Shown: positions 25,260 through 35,546, counted from the stretch's first letter. The stretch: DNA of 44,522 bases from Pseudomonadota bacterium (GCA_023427085.1 JAEZBO010000137.1:1-44522), one strand, 5' to 3'. A program made the numbers and translations. The notes: generated by a model from the letters alone, not told the origin.

Positions 25260-26252
25260 ATGTCCATCCATCGTCGCCGACTCGGCCTGGCCGCACTCGC
25301 GCTGGCCGCCAGCTACGCCATGCCGGCCGCCACGCTGGCCGCGCAGGCTGCCTATCCGTCGCAAACCATCACCTTCATCGTGCCCTACGCCGCCGGCGGC
25401 AGCTCGGACACCCGCTCGCGCCAGTTGGCCCAGAAACTCAGCGCGTCGCTGGGCGTGTCGGTGGTGGTCGACAACAAGCCGGGCGCCAGCGGCAATATCG
25501 GCACCGGCCAGATCGCCAGCGCACGGGCCGATGGCTACACCATCGGGCTGGGCAACTTCGCGCCGCTGTCGGTCAACAAGGCGCTGTATACGCTGAACTT
25601 CGACCCGGCCAAGGACCTGGCGCCGGTGGCCTTGATCGAGCTGGGCCCGCTGGCGCTGGGCGTCAACGCCAAGTCGCCGTACCAGGACCCGGCCGCGCTG
25701 GTCGCCGATGCCAAGGCGCATCCCGAAAAGCTCAACTACGGCTCGACCGGCGCTGGCAGCGCCTCGCACCTGGGCACCGAACTGTTCAAACAGATCGCCG
25801 GCTTCGAGGCCACCCACGTGCCTTACCGCGGCGGCGCGCCGGCGGTCAATGATCTGATCGCCGGCAACATCGACTTCTACGTCGAACTGCCCAGCCTGTT
25901 CCTGCCGCATTCGACCGGTGACGCGCCGCGCATCAAGATGCTGGCGGTGGCCGCCGAGACGCGCGCGCCGGGGCTGCCCGACGTGCCGACCTTCAAGGAG
26001 CTGGGCCACCCGGACATGGTGATGTCGAACTGGTTCGGCGTGGTGGCACCCGCCGGCGTGCCGGCCGAGATCATCCAGACGCTCAACGAACACATCAACC
26101 GCGCGTTGCAAGAGCCCGACTACCGCAAGGTGGTCGAATCGCAGGGCGGCCAGGTCGCCGGCGGCACGCCGGACGCGTTCAAGTCCTTCATCGCCGACGA
26201 AAGCCGGCGCTGGGGCGAGCTGATCCGCAAGCAGAACATCAGCGTGCAGTGA
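25260..26252 (+). CDS. Bug-family (TctC-like) periplasmic solute-binding receptor
   Basis: Extracytoplasmic receptor of 330 residues of the tripartite tricarboxylate transporter type. ATG 25260 follows GGGGAAACC. A signal peptide (about 1-31, MPAATLAAQA) precedes the mature domain with the Bug motifs YPSQTITFIVPYAAGGSSD (start of mature protein), VVDNKPGASGNIGTG, and VPYRGGAPAVNDLIAGNIDF. No membrane TctA/TctB genes are in the window, as is common for orphan Bug proteins in this bacterial group. Its stop overlaps the amidase GTG start (GTGA), so the ligand is probably the amidase substrate or product; the chemical identity is unknown. Confidence 0.93.
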   Translation: MSIHRRRLGLAALALAASYAMPAATLAAQAAYPSQTITFIVPYAAGGSSDTRSRQLAQKLSASLGVSVVVDNKPGASGNIGTGQIASARADGYTIGLGNFAPLSVNKALYTLNFDPAKDLAPVALIELGPLALGVNAKSPYQDPAALVADAKAHPEKLNYGSTGAGSASHLGTELFKQIAGFEATHVPYRGGAPAVNDLIAGNIDFYVELPSLFLPHSTGDAPRIKMLAVAAETRAPGLPDVPTFKELGHPDMVMSNWFGVVAPAGVPAEIIQTLNEHINRALQEPDYRKVVESQGGQVAGGTPDAFKSFIADESRRWGELIRKQNISVQ

Positions 26253-26437
26253 GCGTGACCGACGTGGCTGATACCGATACGCCTGGCGAGCTGGCAATGG
26301 GGCAGGAGACGGGTGGCGCGGATTGGCACGCCACGATCGAACGGCTGCGCTTGGCCGATCGGGACGTGCGCGCGTGGGTCGAGCTTGCCGACGCCGATGT
26401 GCTGGTCGGGCGGCGGGCGGCCGGCGGGGTTGGCGCG

Positions 26438-26527
26438 GCCCGGCCTGGGTCGGCCCGGCCTGGCGGGGCTTGGCCTGACGCGGCGCGGCCTGATGCATCC
26501 CGGCCTGATCCGGCCCTGCCCGACGCG
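26438..26527 (+). repeat. 15-bp minisatellite in the amidase gene
   Basis: Six degenerate 15-bp units. CGGCCTG (or TGGCCTG) recurs at 26441, 26456, 26471, 26486 and 26501, exactly 15 bp apart. The units encode ARPGS, ARPGG, AWPDA, ARPDA, SRPDP and ALPDA. Confidence 0.85.
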
Positions 26528-27648
26528 GCCTCGCTCACGTCATCGCAGCCGCTGGCGGGCCTGTGCTTCGGCGTCAAGGACGTCATCGACGTCGCCGGCC
26601 TGCCGACCCGCTCGGGCTCGACGGCCAGTGGCGCGGCGCCCAAGGCGCTCGACGCCACCTGCGTGGCGCAGTTGCGCGCCGCCGGCGCCACGCCGGTCGG
26701 CAAGACCGTCACGGCCGAGTACGCCTACGCAGCGCCCGGGCCGACGCGCAATCCGCGTCATCCCGGCCATACGCCGGGCGGCTCGTCGAGCGGCTCGGCC
26801 GCCGCGGTGGCGGCCGGCATGGTGCCGTTCGCGCTGGGCACGCAGACCGGCGGCTCGATGATCCGGCCCGCTGCGTTCTGTGGCGTGGTGGGCTTCAAGC
26901 CGACGTTTGGCCGCGTGCATCGCCACGGCATGGATGTGCTGTGCGACACGCTGGACACCATCGGCTGGTTCGGCGCCAGCGTGGCCGAGGTCGCGCGGGT
27001 GGCCAGCGTGTTGCTGGGGCCATCGCAAGCGATGGCGTCGCCCGCGGCGGGCGGCCGCTCGCCGCGGGTGTTGCTGCTGCCTGCCAGCGGGCTGGCGCGC
27101 ATCAGTCCGGCGGCCGGCGCGGCCTTGTCCTCGTGTGCCCACGCGCTGCAGGCCCACGGCGCCGTCGTGACCCGGCTCGACGACGATGCGCCGCTACAGG
27201 CGATGCTGGCGCTGCACGGCCAGATCATGCACGCCGAACTGGCGCGCGCGCTGTTGCCGGTCGTTCGCGACGATGCCCAGGCGCTCAGCCCGGTGCTGCG
27301 GCAGGCCATCGCGGACGGCCTGGCGATCGACTATTGCAGTTATACGAAGGCGCAGCAGCAGCGTGCCGACTGGGCACGCCGCTGGGCGGACCAGATGGCC
27401 GACGTCGATGTCATCGTGACGCCGAGCAGCGTGGGCGAGGCGCCCGAGGGACTGGCGTCGACCGGGTCGTCGGTGATGAACCGGGTCTGGTCGCTGCTGG
27501 GCTGGCCCAGCCTGCACCTGCCGACCGGCACCGGCGAAAAAGGGTTGCCGGTGGGCGTGCAGTGGGTCGGCCGGCCGGATGACGACGCCGCCTTGCTGGG
27601 TTGGGCGCAGGCCTGGTTCGACGTGGTGGACCGCCGCAACCGACCGCT

Positions 27649-28812
<1,164 letters not shown>

Positions 28813-28888
28813 AACGGCGCCTCATAGTCAGGTCGCCGAGACAAAAATTCTACGTAGACGAATAGCGCGCAGACACTGACAATATTCC

Positions 28889-28898
28889 ATAGCGCTAT
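28889..28898. promoter_or_regulatory. Palindrome between the dehydrogenase and LysR genes
   Basis: ATAGCGCTAT is a perfect 10-bp palindrome, 20 bp before the LysR ATG and 77 bp from the dehydrogenase start, in an AT-richer 105-bp gap. It is a candidate LysR site, but shorter than the others in the window. Confidence 0.4.
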
Positions 28899-28917
28899 AA
28901 CTCATGGTCAAGTCAAA

Positions 28918-29871
28918 ATGGTCCCCACCCTCAATTCCGTGATGTCGCGGCTGCACGCCAAACAACTGCGGCTGTTGATCGCGCTCGAGGACCACGGCTC
29001 CTTGCTGGCCGCCGCCGACAAGGTCGGCCTGACGCAGCCCGGCGCCAGCAAGGCGCTCAAGGAACTCGAGGCGACCTTTGGCGCGGCGCTGTTCGTGCGC
29101 ACCAACCGGGGCCTGACGCCGACCCCGGCCGGCCGCAGCGCGGCGCGTTGCGCGCGGCTGATCCAGGCCGATCTCGAACACCTGCGCTTCGAGCTCAACG
29201 CCATCGCGCGCGGCGTCGGCGGGCGGCTGCTGGTCGGCACCATCATGGGCGCGGTGCCGATCCTGATGGACGCGATCTCGGCGTTGCTGGCGCAGCAGCC
29301 CGACATGTCGGTCGAGGTGGTCGAGGACACCAGCGAGACGCTGCTGGCCATGCTCGACAGCGGCAGGCTCGATGCCGCGCTGTGCCGCAGCGCCGTCAAC
29401 GGCACGCCGCAGCTGTACCAGTCGCTGCACGTCAAGGACGAGTCGCTGGCGGTGATCGCCAACGTCGCGCATCCGGCCGCCGGGCGCAGCCCGCTGTCGC
29501 TGCTCGACCTGGCGTCGAGCCGCTGGGTGGTCTACCGCGCCAACATGCCGATGCGGCGCTTGCTCGAGCGCGAGTTCCACGAGGCCGGGCTGGCGTTTCC
29601 GCTGCATCTGGTCGAGACCACCTCGGTGCTGGCGACGCTGTCGCTGCTGCATCGCAACGCCACCTTCGTCGCGCTGGTGTCGGTCGACGTCGCCAACTAT
29701 TGCGCCAGCCACGGCATGGTGGCGTTGCTGCCGCTGGCCTTGCGCTCGCGCAGCGAGCCGTACGAACTGGTGCAGCGCAAGGGCGCGCCGGGATCACCGG
29801 CGCTGGACGCGCTGGCCCGGCTGCTGGCCGCGCCGCCGCGATCCGACCGCGCGGTGGCGCGCGACGATTGA
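28918..29871 (+). CDS. LysR-family regulator
   Basis: Regulator of 317 residues; the ATG at 28942 (MSRLHAKQLRLLIALED) is an alternative start. DNA-binding domain: HAKQLRLLIALEDHGSLLAA, LTQPGASKALKELEATFGA. The effector domain begins near GRLLVGTIMGAVPILMDAIS and ends in an Arg/Asp-rich tail. The pattern is of the GbpR/CbhR-like branch. It is divergent from the iron-type alcohol dehydrogenase and is its likely regulator. It is followed by a GC-rich 112-bp gap before the radical SAM gene. Confidence 0.9.
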   Translation: MVPTLNSVMSRLHAKQLRLLIALEDHGSLLAAADKVGLTQPGASKALKELEATFGAALFVRTNRGLTPTPAGRSAARCARLIQADLEHLRFELNAIARGVGGRLLVGTIMGAVPILMDAISALLAQQPDMSVEVVEDTSETLLAMLDSGRLDAALCRSAVNGTPQLYQSLHVKDESLAVIANVAHPAAGRSPLSLLDLASSRWVVYRANMPMRRLLEREFHEAGLAFPLHLVETTSVLATLSLLHRNATFVALVSVDVANYCASHGMVALLPLALRSRSEPYELVQRKGAPGSPALDALARLLAAPPRSDRAVARDD

Positions 29872-29937
29872 GTCTGCGTCGCACCGTCGCGCCGAGCCCG
29901 CCGGCCGCGCCGATCCGGCGCCGGCCCGCCCAAAACC

Positions 29938-29943
29938 TATAAT
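29938..29943 (+). promoter_or_regulatory. TATAAT -10 hexamer before the radical SAM gene
   Basis: An exact TATAAT, rare in this GC-rich sequence, lies 41 bp upstream of the ATG at 29984, inside the small palindrome CCTATAATAGG. No convincing -35 box is seen at the right distance. Confidence 0.5.
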
Positions 29944-29983
29944 AGGCAGGCTACTCCCACCGGCGGCCATTCCGCCCAGCCTC

Positions 29984-31897
29984 ATGTCCGCTACGCCGCT
30001 ACGCGTGCTGTCCGTCATCCCGCCGATGACGCAGCTCAACACCCCTTATCCGTCGACCGCCTACCTGACCGGCTTCCTGCGCTCGCGCGGCGTGACCGCC
30101 GTGCAGGAAGACCTGGCGCTGGCGCTGGTCCTGCGGCTGCTGTCGGCCGAGGGCCTGCGCGCGGTGGCAGAGCGGATCGCGCTGCAGCCGCCGCAGACGC
30201 ACAGCCCGGCGATCCAGGCCTTCGTCGCGCAGCAGCCGCGTTACCTGGCCACCATCGGTCCGGCCATCGCGTTCCTGCAAGGCCGCGACTCGACGCTGGC
30301 GCATCGCATCGCCGGCCGTCACTACCTGCCCGAAGGGCCGCGCTTCGCGTCGCTGGACGTCTATGTCGACGACGAGGGCGGCGACCCGCTGGGCTGGGCC
30401 TTCGGCGCGCTGGGCCTGCACGACCGCGCCAAGCACCTGGCCACGCTGTACTTGAACGACCTGGCCGACGTGCTGCGCGACGCCATCGACGAACGCTTCG
30501 AATTCGTGCGCTACGCCGAGTCGCTGGCGGGCAGCCAGCCGACCTTCGATCCGTTGGCCGATGCGCTGGCCGCGGCGCCGACGCTGGTCGACGAGACGCT
30601 GCAGGCGCTGACCGTCGAGGCCATCGAACGCCATGCGCCGACCATGGTGCTGCTGTCGGTGCCGTTTCCGGGCGCGGTCTATGCGGCGTTCCGGATCGCC
30701 CAGTCCATCAAGGCACGCTGGCCCGACATCGTCATCGTGCTGGGCGGCGGCTTCGTCAACACCGAGCTGCGCGAGCTCAAGGATCCGCGCGTGTTCGACC
30801 ATGTCGACTACGTGACGCTGGACGCCGGCGAACGGCCCCTGCTGGCGCTGCTCGATCACGTGCAGGGCAAGCGCTCGCGCCAGCGGCTGGTGCGCACCTT
30901 CGTGCGCGAGGCCGACAGCGGCCAGGTGCGCTACATCAACCTGGTCGAGCCCGACGTGGCCTTCGAGGAAGTCGGCACGCCGACCTGGGACGGCCTGCCG
31001 CTGGATCGTTACCTGTCCTTGCTGGACATGCTCAATCCCATGCACCGGCTCTGGAGCGATGGCCGCTGGAACAAGCTGACGGTGGCGCACGGCTGCTACT
31101 GGAAGAAGTGCAGCTTCTGCGACGTCAGCCTGGACTACATCGGCCGCTATGAAGGCGCATCGGCGCAGGTGCTGGCCGACCGCATCGAGGCAATCGTGCG
31201 CGAGACCGGCCAGACCGGTTTCCATTTCGTCGACGAGGCCGCGCCGCCCAAGTCGCTCAAGGCGCTGGCGACCGAGCTGATCGCCCGCGACCTGGGCATC
31301 TCGTGGTGGGGCAACATCCGTTTCGAGAAGACCTTCACGCCCGAGCTGTGCGAACTGCTGGCCGACAGCGGCTGCATCGCGGTCTCGGGCGGCCTGGAGG
31401 TCGCGTCGGATCGCCTGCTCAAGCTGATGAAGAAGGGCGTGTCGGTGGACCAGGTGGCGCGTGTGACGCGGGCGTTCACCGACTCGGGCATCCTGGTGCA
31501 TGCCTATCTGATGTATGGCTTTCCGACGCAGACGGTGCAGGACACCGTCGACGCGCTCGAGTACGTGCGCCAGCTGTTCGAGAACGGCTGCATCCAGAGC
31601 GGCTTTTTCCACCGCTTCGCCTGTACGGTGCATTCACCGGTGGGCAAGCACCCCGAAGAATACGGCGTGACGCTGCAACCCTTGCCGCCGGTCACGTTCG
31701 CCAAGAACGATGTCGGCTTCATCGATCCGACCGGTGTCGACCACGACGCGCTCGGCCGGGCCTTGAAGAAGGCCATCTACAACTACATGCACGGCATCGG
31801 ACTGGAAGAGGACGTGCGCAGCTGGTTTCCGTTCAAGGTGCCGCGCACCACGGTGGCACGGCACAAGATCGCGCGGGCGCTCGAGTTTCAGCCTTGA
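29984..31897 (+). CDS. Radical SAM protein with B12-binding-like domain
   Basis: Protein of 637 residues. An N-terminal region of about 220 residues begins LRVLSVIPPMTQLNTPYPST. A B12-binding-like Rossmann domain follows at about 225-300 (WPDIVIVLGGGFVNTELREL) but lacks the DxHxxG cobalamin motif. The radical SAM core starts at HGCYWKKCSFCD, with cysteines 371, 376 and 379. This is a CX4CX2C cluster rather than the common CX3CX2C. Downstream core motifs include FHFVDEAAPP, WWGNIRFEKTF and SGGLEVASDRLL. It would generate a 5'-deoxyadenosyl radical at a 4Fe-4S cluster; the substrate is unknown. It stands alone between a LysR gene and a convergent exporter, without a visible precursor peptide or methyl acceptor. 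Confidence 0.88.
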   Translation: MSATPLRVLSVIPPMTQLNTPYPSTAYLTGFLRSRGVTAVQEDLALALVLRLLSAEGLRAVAERIALQPPQTHSPAIQAFVAQQPRYLATIGPAIAFLQGRDSTLAHRIAGRHYLPEGPRFASLDVYVDDEGGDPLGWAFGALGLHDRAKHLATLYLNDLADVLRDAIDERFEFVRYAESLAGSQPTFDPLADALAAAPTLVDETLQALTVEAIERHAPTMVLLSVPFPGAVYAAFRIAQSIKARWPDIVIVLGGGFVNTELRELKDPRVFDHVDYVTLDAGERPLLALLDHVQGKRSRQRLVRTFVREADSGQVRYINLVEPDVAFEEVGTPTWDGLPLDRYLSLLDMLNPMHRLWSDGRWNKLTVAHGCYWKKCSFCDVSLDYIGRYEGASAQVLADRIEAIVRETGQTGFHFVDEAAPPKSLKALATELIARDLGISWWGNIRFEKTFTPELCELLADSGCIAVSGGLEVASDRLLKLMKKGVSVDQVARVTRAFTDSGILVHAYLMYGFPTQTVQDTVDALEYVRQLFENGCIQSGFFHRFACTVHSPVGKHPEEYGVTLQPLPPVTFAKNDVGFIDPTGVDHDALGRALKKAIYNYMHGIGLEEDVRSWFPFKVPRTTVARHKIARALEFQP

Positions 31898-31908
31898 ACG
31901 CTCGCCGC

Positions 31909-31938
31909 GCTGCGTGCCGGTTGCTGATGGCACGCAGC
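31909..31938. terminator. Stem-loop after the radical SAM gene
   Basis: Perfect 10-bp arms GCTGCGTGCC and GGCACGCAGC with a 10-nt loop, starting 12 bp after the stop, in a convergent gap. No T-tract follows. Confidence 0.55.
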
Positions 31939-31954
31939 CGCGTGCTGCCCGCCA

Positions 31955-31972
31955 CCTGCCGAGCACGGCAGG
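31955..31972. terminator. Second stem-loop in the convergent gap
   Basis: Perfect 7-bp arms CCTGCCG and CGGCAGG with loop AGCA, 30 bp downstream of the LysE-like stop on the minus strand. Probably the terminator serving the exporter gene. Confidence 0.5.
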
Positions 31973-32002
31973 CTTCCGAAGCGCGCCGCTTGCCGCGCGC
32001 CG

Positions 32003-32614
32003 CTAGCCGCGCGCCGGCAGCAGCACGCCGGCGGTCACGAATATCCCGCCGCAGACCTGGTTGAAACGCTTGCCGACCCGCGCCAGCCATGGCCGCACAC
32101 GGTTGGCGCCGCTGGCGATGACGTATTCGACGATGAATTCGGCGAACAGATAGGTCGTCGTCACGATCAGGAACTGCAACGCGATGCCGCGCTGCGGATC
32201 GATGAACTGCGGCAGGAAGGCGCTGAACAGCAGGATGGCCTTGGGATTGGCGATGGCCGAAAAAAAGCCCTGGCGAAACAGCGTCGCCGTGCGCACCACC
32301 GGCGCGGCCGCGTCGGCGGCCGCCATCACAGGCGGCGCGCGCCACAGGCCGATGCCCAGCCAGATCAGGTAGGCGCCGCCGAGCCACTTGAGCAGCGTCA
32401 GCGCATGCACCGAGGCCTGCACCAGCGCGGCGATGCCGAACAGGCACAGCCCGATCGCCAGCACGAAACCGAGCAGCCCGCCCGAGATGGTGAACAGCGT
32501 GCGCCGCGTGCCATACATGGCGCCGTGGGTCAGCGCCAGCAATGCGTTGGGACCCGGCGTCAGCGAGACGCCGAAGCTGGTGACGAGCAGGAGCAGCCAG
32601 GTGTTGAAGGACAT
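32003..32614 (-). CDS. LysE/RhtB-family amino-acid exporter
   Basis: Inner-membrane translocator of 203 residues from ATG 32614 (MSFNTWLLLLVTSFGVSLTPGPN); the longer open frame adds only a basic non-conserved leader. The N-terminal family motif GVSLTPGPNALLALTHGAMYG is clear (given here split: GVSLTPGPNALL, then ALTHGAMYG). Six hydrophobic segments and the mid-protein GFFSAIANPKAILLFSAFLP stretch complete the pattern. Members export amino acids or their derivatives such as homoserine, threonine or lysine; the substrate here is not predictable. It converges on the radical SAM gene. Confidence 0.9.
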   Translation of the reverse strand: MSFNTWLLLLVTSFGVSLTPGPNALLALTHGAMYGTRRTLFTISGGLLGFVLAIGLCLFGIAALVQASVHALTLLKWLGGAYLIWLGIGLWRAPPVMAAADAAAPVVRTATLFRQGFFSAIANPKAILLFSAFLPQFIDPQRGIALQFLIVTTTYLFAEFIVEYVIASGANRVRPWLARVGKRFNQVCGGIFVTAGVLLPARG

Positions 32615-32716
32615 GATGACGCGAGATATCCGGCGCGCCAGGGCGGCGCGTCTTGCTTGTTCGCTTGTACCATGCGGCGCCACGCCGGCTGTCGCGCCCG
32701 CGCTGCCGGGGTTGCG

Positions 32717-32758
32717 GCGGCCTCACTCGCCGTGCCGGCGCCGCTGCGGCCTCACTCG
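32717..32758. repeat. 29-bp-period partial duplication at a gene end
   Basis: GCGGCCTCACTCG occurs at 32717-32729 and again at 32746-32758. The second copy contains the stop codon of the Bug gene, so the first looks like a duplicated gene end. Confidence 0.7.
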
Positions 32759-33723
32759 GCGCGGATGCCCGAGTTCGACACGACCTTCCTGATCCGGGCT
32801 GTATCGTCCTGCAGGATCCTGGCGTAGCCGGCCGAGTCGGCATAACGCACGTACAGCCCGGTGGCCGCCAGCCGCTCGGCCATCGCCGGATCCTTGACCG
32901 CCGTGCCGATCTCCTGGTCTAGCCTGTCGATGACGGGCTGTGGCGTGCCCTTCGGAACAAACGCGCCGACCCATACCGAGCCGACGATATCGGGGAAGTT
33001 GCGTTCGGTCAGCGTCGGCAGCTCGGGGAACTGCGCGACCCGGTCGGTCGCGCCGATGGCCAGCGGCTTGAGCCTGCCGTTGGCGGTGAAAGGCATCACT
33101 GTCGTGATGGTGTCGAAGGACACATCGACGTTGCCGGCCGCGACGTCTGTCAGCGAGCGGCTGCTGCCGGTATACGGGATGTGCAGCACGTCGATGCCGG
33201 CCGCCTGCTTGAGCGACTCCATCGCCAGGTGCGAGGTCGTGCCGTTGCCGGGCGTGCCGTAGGTCAGGCGGCCGGGCTGGGCGCGCGCCTTCTCGATGAA
33301 GTCTTCCAGGCTCTCGATGCCGCCGTCGCCGCGCGCCACCAGCACCAGCGGGATGTCGCCCAGCAGCGCGACCGGCTGCAGCTGCTGCGGCTGGTAAGGG
33401 AGGTTCTTCTGGATGATCGGATTGGTGACGATGGCGCCGGTGTTGGCGAACGACACGGTATGGCCATCGGCCGGCTGCTGCGCCAGATAGCTCAAGGCCA
33501 GGCCGCCCCCCACGCCGGGCTTGTTCTCGACGATCAGCGGCTGGCCCAGGCGCTGGGCCATGTTTTCGGATACCAGCCGCGCGATGATGTCGGTAGCCTG
33601 GCCGGCCGGGAAGCCGACCACGATGCGCACCGGCTTGTCGGGATAGTGGCTGGCGTCCTGCGCGCCGGCCTGGAAGCTGAGCATGGCCAGCGCGGCGGCC
33701 AGCGTGAAGTCACGACGGTTCAT
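32752..33723 (-). CDS. Bug-family (TctC-like) periplasmic solute-binding receptor
   Basis: Receptor of 323 residues with a signal peptide (MNRRDFTLAAALAMLSFQAGAQ split at QAGA; twin arginines precede the hydrophobic core, so Tat export is possible). Mature motifs: YPDKPVRIVVGFPAGQATD, IVENKPGVGGGLA, HIPYTGSSRSLTDVAAGNVD. In the family these bind carboxylates or similar small anions for uptake. It is the last gene of the minus-strand operon CoA-transferase - MaoC hydratase - Bug, 30 bp after the hydratase, so the ligand is probably the acid that the transferase activates. Confidence 0.92.
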   Translation of the reverse strand: MNRRDFTLAAALAMLSFQAGAQDASHYPDKPVRIVVGFPAGQATDIIARLVSENMAQRLGQPLIVENKPGVGGGLALSYLAQQPADGHTVSFANTGAIVTNPIIQKNLPYQPQQLQPVALLGDIPLVLVARGDGGIESLEDFIEKARAQPGRLTYGTPGNGTTSHLAMESLKQAAGIDVLHIPYTGSSRSLTDVAAGNVDVSFDTITTVMPFTANGRLKPLAIGATDRVAQFPELPTLTERNFPDIVGSVWVGAFVPKGTPQPVIDRLDQEIGTAVKDPAMAERLAATGLYVRYADSAGYARILQDDTARIRKVVSNSGIRAE

Positions 33724-33753
33724 GTTGTCTCCGGTTTGTTATGGAAAAGAATC

Positions 33754-34215
33754 TCAGGCCTGGGTATCGGGATGACGCTTGAGCAGGTATCTCTGCACGC
33801 CTTCCATGACCAGCTCCTGGCGCTGGTTGTGGATCGTCGAGGCCAGCGCGATCACGCCGGTGCTGCGGCCGCGATCGAGCTGCGCCACCTTGAGCAGTGG
33901 ATAGAGCGTGTCGCCGACGTAGACCGGCTTGAGAAAGCGGCTCGACTGTTCGATGAAACCCTTCATCGAATCCTCGACCAGATGGGGAAACCAGCCCGCG
34001 CCGGCGGCGCTCTGGATCAGGATCTGGAAGCCATGCGCACCCAGGTTGGGCATGCCGTGGGCGCGGCAGTACTCGACGTCGTAATGGCTGGGATGGTTGT
34101 CGGCGCTGGCCAGCTGGAAGGCCGCGAACAGCGCGTCGGTCATGGTGCGCGACGGGATTGGAAACTCTTCGCCCAGCGTGAAGTCGTCGAAATAGCGCTG
34201 CGGGAAATGGGACAT
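33754..34215 (-). CDS. MaoC-like (R)-specific enoyl-CoA hydratase / dehydratase
   Basis: Hot-dog-fold protein of 153 residues. The hydratase-2 motif is visible as FQLASADNHPSHYDVEYC, giving the catalytic D39 and H44. Members hydrate enoyl-CoA or act on mesaconyl-type thioesters; the short single-domain form fits either. It lies 44 bp downstream of the CoA-transferase and 30 bp upstream of the Bug gene, an arrangement that suggests hydration of the CoA ester made by its neighbour. Confidence 0.88.
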   Translation of the reverse strand: MSHFPQRYFDDFTLGEEFPIPSRTMTDALFAAFQLASADNHPSHYDVEYCRAHGMPNLGAHGFQILIQSAAGAGWFPHLVEDSMKGFIEQSSRFLKPVYVGDTLYPLLKVAQLDRGRSTGVIALASTIHNQRQELVMEGVQRYLLKRHPDTQA

Positions 34216-34259
34216 GGATGTCTCTCCTCGGTAGGTCGAAATCGGCTCGCAGGCAGCGG

Positions 34260-35459
34260 CTAGGCAGCCGGCGCGGCGGCCACCACGCCTTGCTCGGCCA
34301 GCGCGTCGATCTGCGCGTCGGACAGCCCCAGCTCGCGCAGCACCTCGGCGGTGTGCTGGCCCAGCAACGGCGCCGGCCGCGCGGCGCCACGCGCCTGGCC
34401 GTTGAAGCGCACCGGCATGCCGACGTTGCGGGTCGGCCCCAGGGCCGGGTGCTCGCTATCGACCAGCAACTGGCGGGCCGCGACCTGCGGATGTGCCAGC
34501 GCCTGGTCCAAGGTGTGGATCGGCGAACACGGCACGCCGTGAGCGCGCAGGCAGGCGAGCCAGTCTGCGGTATTGCGGCCACGCATCAGCGCCGCGACCT
34601 GGTCGACGGTCTGCTCGAAACGCGCCACCCGCGCTGCATTGGTGGCAAAGCGCGGATCGGTCGCCAGCGCCTCATGTCCGGCGGCGACGCAGAAGCGCCG
34701 CCACTGCGCGTCGTTGCCGACGCCCAGCATCAGGTGGCCGTCGGCGGTCTCGAAGGCCTGGTAAGGCGACATGGCCGGGTGGGCGGTGCCCATGCGTTGC
34801 GGGGTCTGGCCGGTCAGCCAGTAGTTCTGCGCCATGTAGCCCATCTGCGAGATGGCGGTGTCCAGCAGCGAGACTTCGACGTAGACGCTCTGGCCGGTGC
34901 GATCGCGTTCGATGACGGCGGCCAGCACGCCGCTGAGCGCGAACGAGCCGGTGCCCAGGTCGACCGGCGAAAAGCTGGCGCGCGCATAGGGCCCGTCGGG
35001 TTCGCCCATGGTGCTGATCATGCCGCTGAAGGCCTGCAACATGACGTCGTAGCCGGGCTCCTTGCCCAGCGGACCGTCGCGGCCATAGCCGGAGATCTCC
35101 AGGTAGATCAGCCGCGGGTTGAGGGCCTTGAGCGTGTCGTAGTCGACGCCGAGCTTGGCGGCGGTGCCGCTGCCGAAACCCTGCAGCACGATGTCGGCAT
35201 CCGCCACCAGCTGATGCACCAGGGCCCGGCCCGGCTCGGATTTCAGGTCCAGCGCCAGGCTGCGCTTGTTGTGGTTGACGGCCAGGAACGTGGCCGACTG
35301 GCCTGCGCGTTGCGGCAGCCAGGCGCGGGTGTCGTCACCGCTGCCGACCGGCTCGATCTTCAGCACCTCGGCGCCCAGCTCGCCAAGGAACTGGCCGCAC
35401 AAAGGGCCGGCCAGCACCTTGCTCAGATCTAGAACTTTCAGGCCTTTCAGGGGCTTCAT
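34260..35459 (-). CDS. CaiB/BaiF (type III) CoA-transferase
   Basis: Enzyme of 399 residues moving CoA between carboxylic acids. Family motifs: LKVLDLSKVLAGPLCGQFLG at the start, GAEVLKIEPVGSGDDTR, NKRSLALDLKS, and LEISGYGRDGPL. The catalytic aspartate is D167 (SPVDLGTGSFALSGV). The C-terminal part has HGVPCSPIHTLDQALAHPQ. First gene of the minus-strand operon with a MaoC hydratase and a Bug receptor. Upstream is the 26-bp perfect hairpin/operator at 35521-35546. Substrate acid unknown. Confidence 0.93.
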   Translation of the reverse strand: MKPLKGLKVLDLSKVLAGPLCGQFLGELGAEVLKIEPVGSGDDTRAWLPQRAGQSATFLAVNHNKRSLALDLKSEPGRALVHQLVADADIVLQGFGSGTAAKLGVDYDTLKALNPRLIYLEISGYGRDGPLGKEPGYDVMLQAFSGMISTMGEPDGPYARASFSPVDLGTGSFALSGVLAAVIERDRTGQSVYVEVSLLDTAISQMGYMAQNYWLTGQTPQRMGTAHPAMSPYQAFETADGHLMLGVGNDAQWRRFCVAAGHEALATDPRFATNAARVARFEQTVDQVAALMRGRNTADWLACLRAHGVPCSPIHTLDQALAHPQVAARQLLVDSEHPALGPTRNVGMPVRFNGQARGAARPAPLLGQHTAEVLRELGLSDAQIDALAEQGVVAAAPAA

Positions 35460-35520
35460 GGCGACTCCGTGTCCTGGGGGCCTTGGCGGGAAAGCGCAGA
35501 TGGTGCGTGGCGCGGCCGCG

Positions 35521-35546
35521 GCTGTCCATTCGAAAGAATGGACAGC
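35521..35546. promoter_or_regulatory. Perfect 26-bp inverted repeat upstream of the CoA-transferase
   Basis: Arms GCTGTCCATTC (35521-35531) and GAATGGACAGC (35536-35546) pair perfectly around GAAA. It is 62 bp upstream of the minus-strand CoA-transferase and 65 bp past the LysR stop. Its centre, TTCGAAAGAAT, recurs before the plus-strand CoA-transferase, favouring an operator. No T-tract follows on either strand, so a classical terminator is less likely. Confidence 0.7.

Noticed and set aside
35521..35546. Perfect inverted repeat as a rho-independent terminator for the LysR gene
   Set aside because: No T-tract on either strand, and its centre is repeated before the other CoA-transferase, which fits an operator better.
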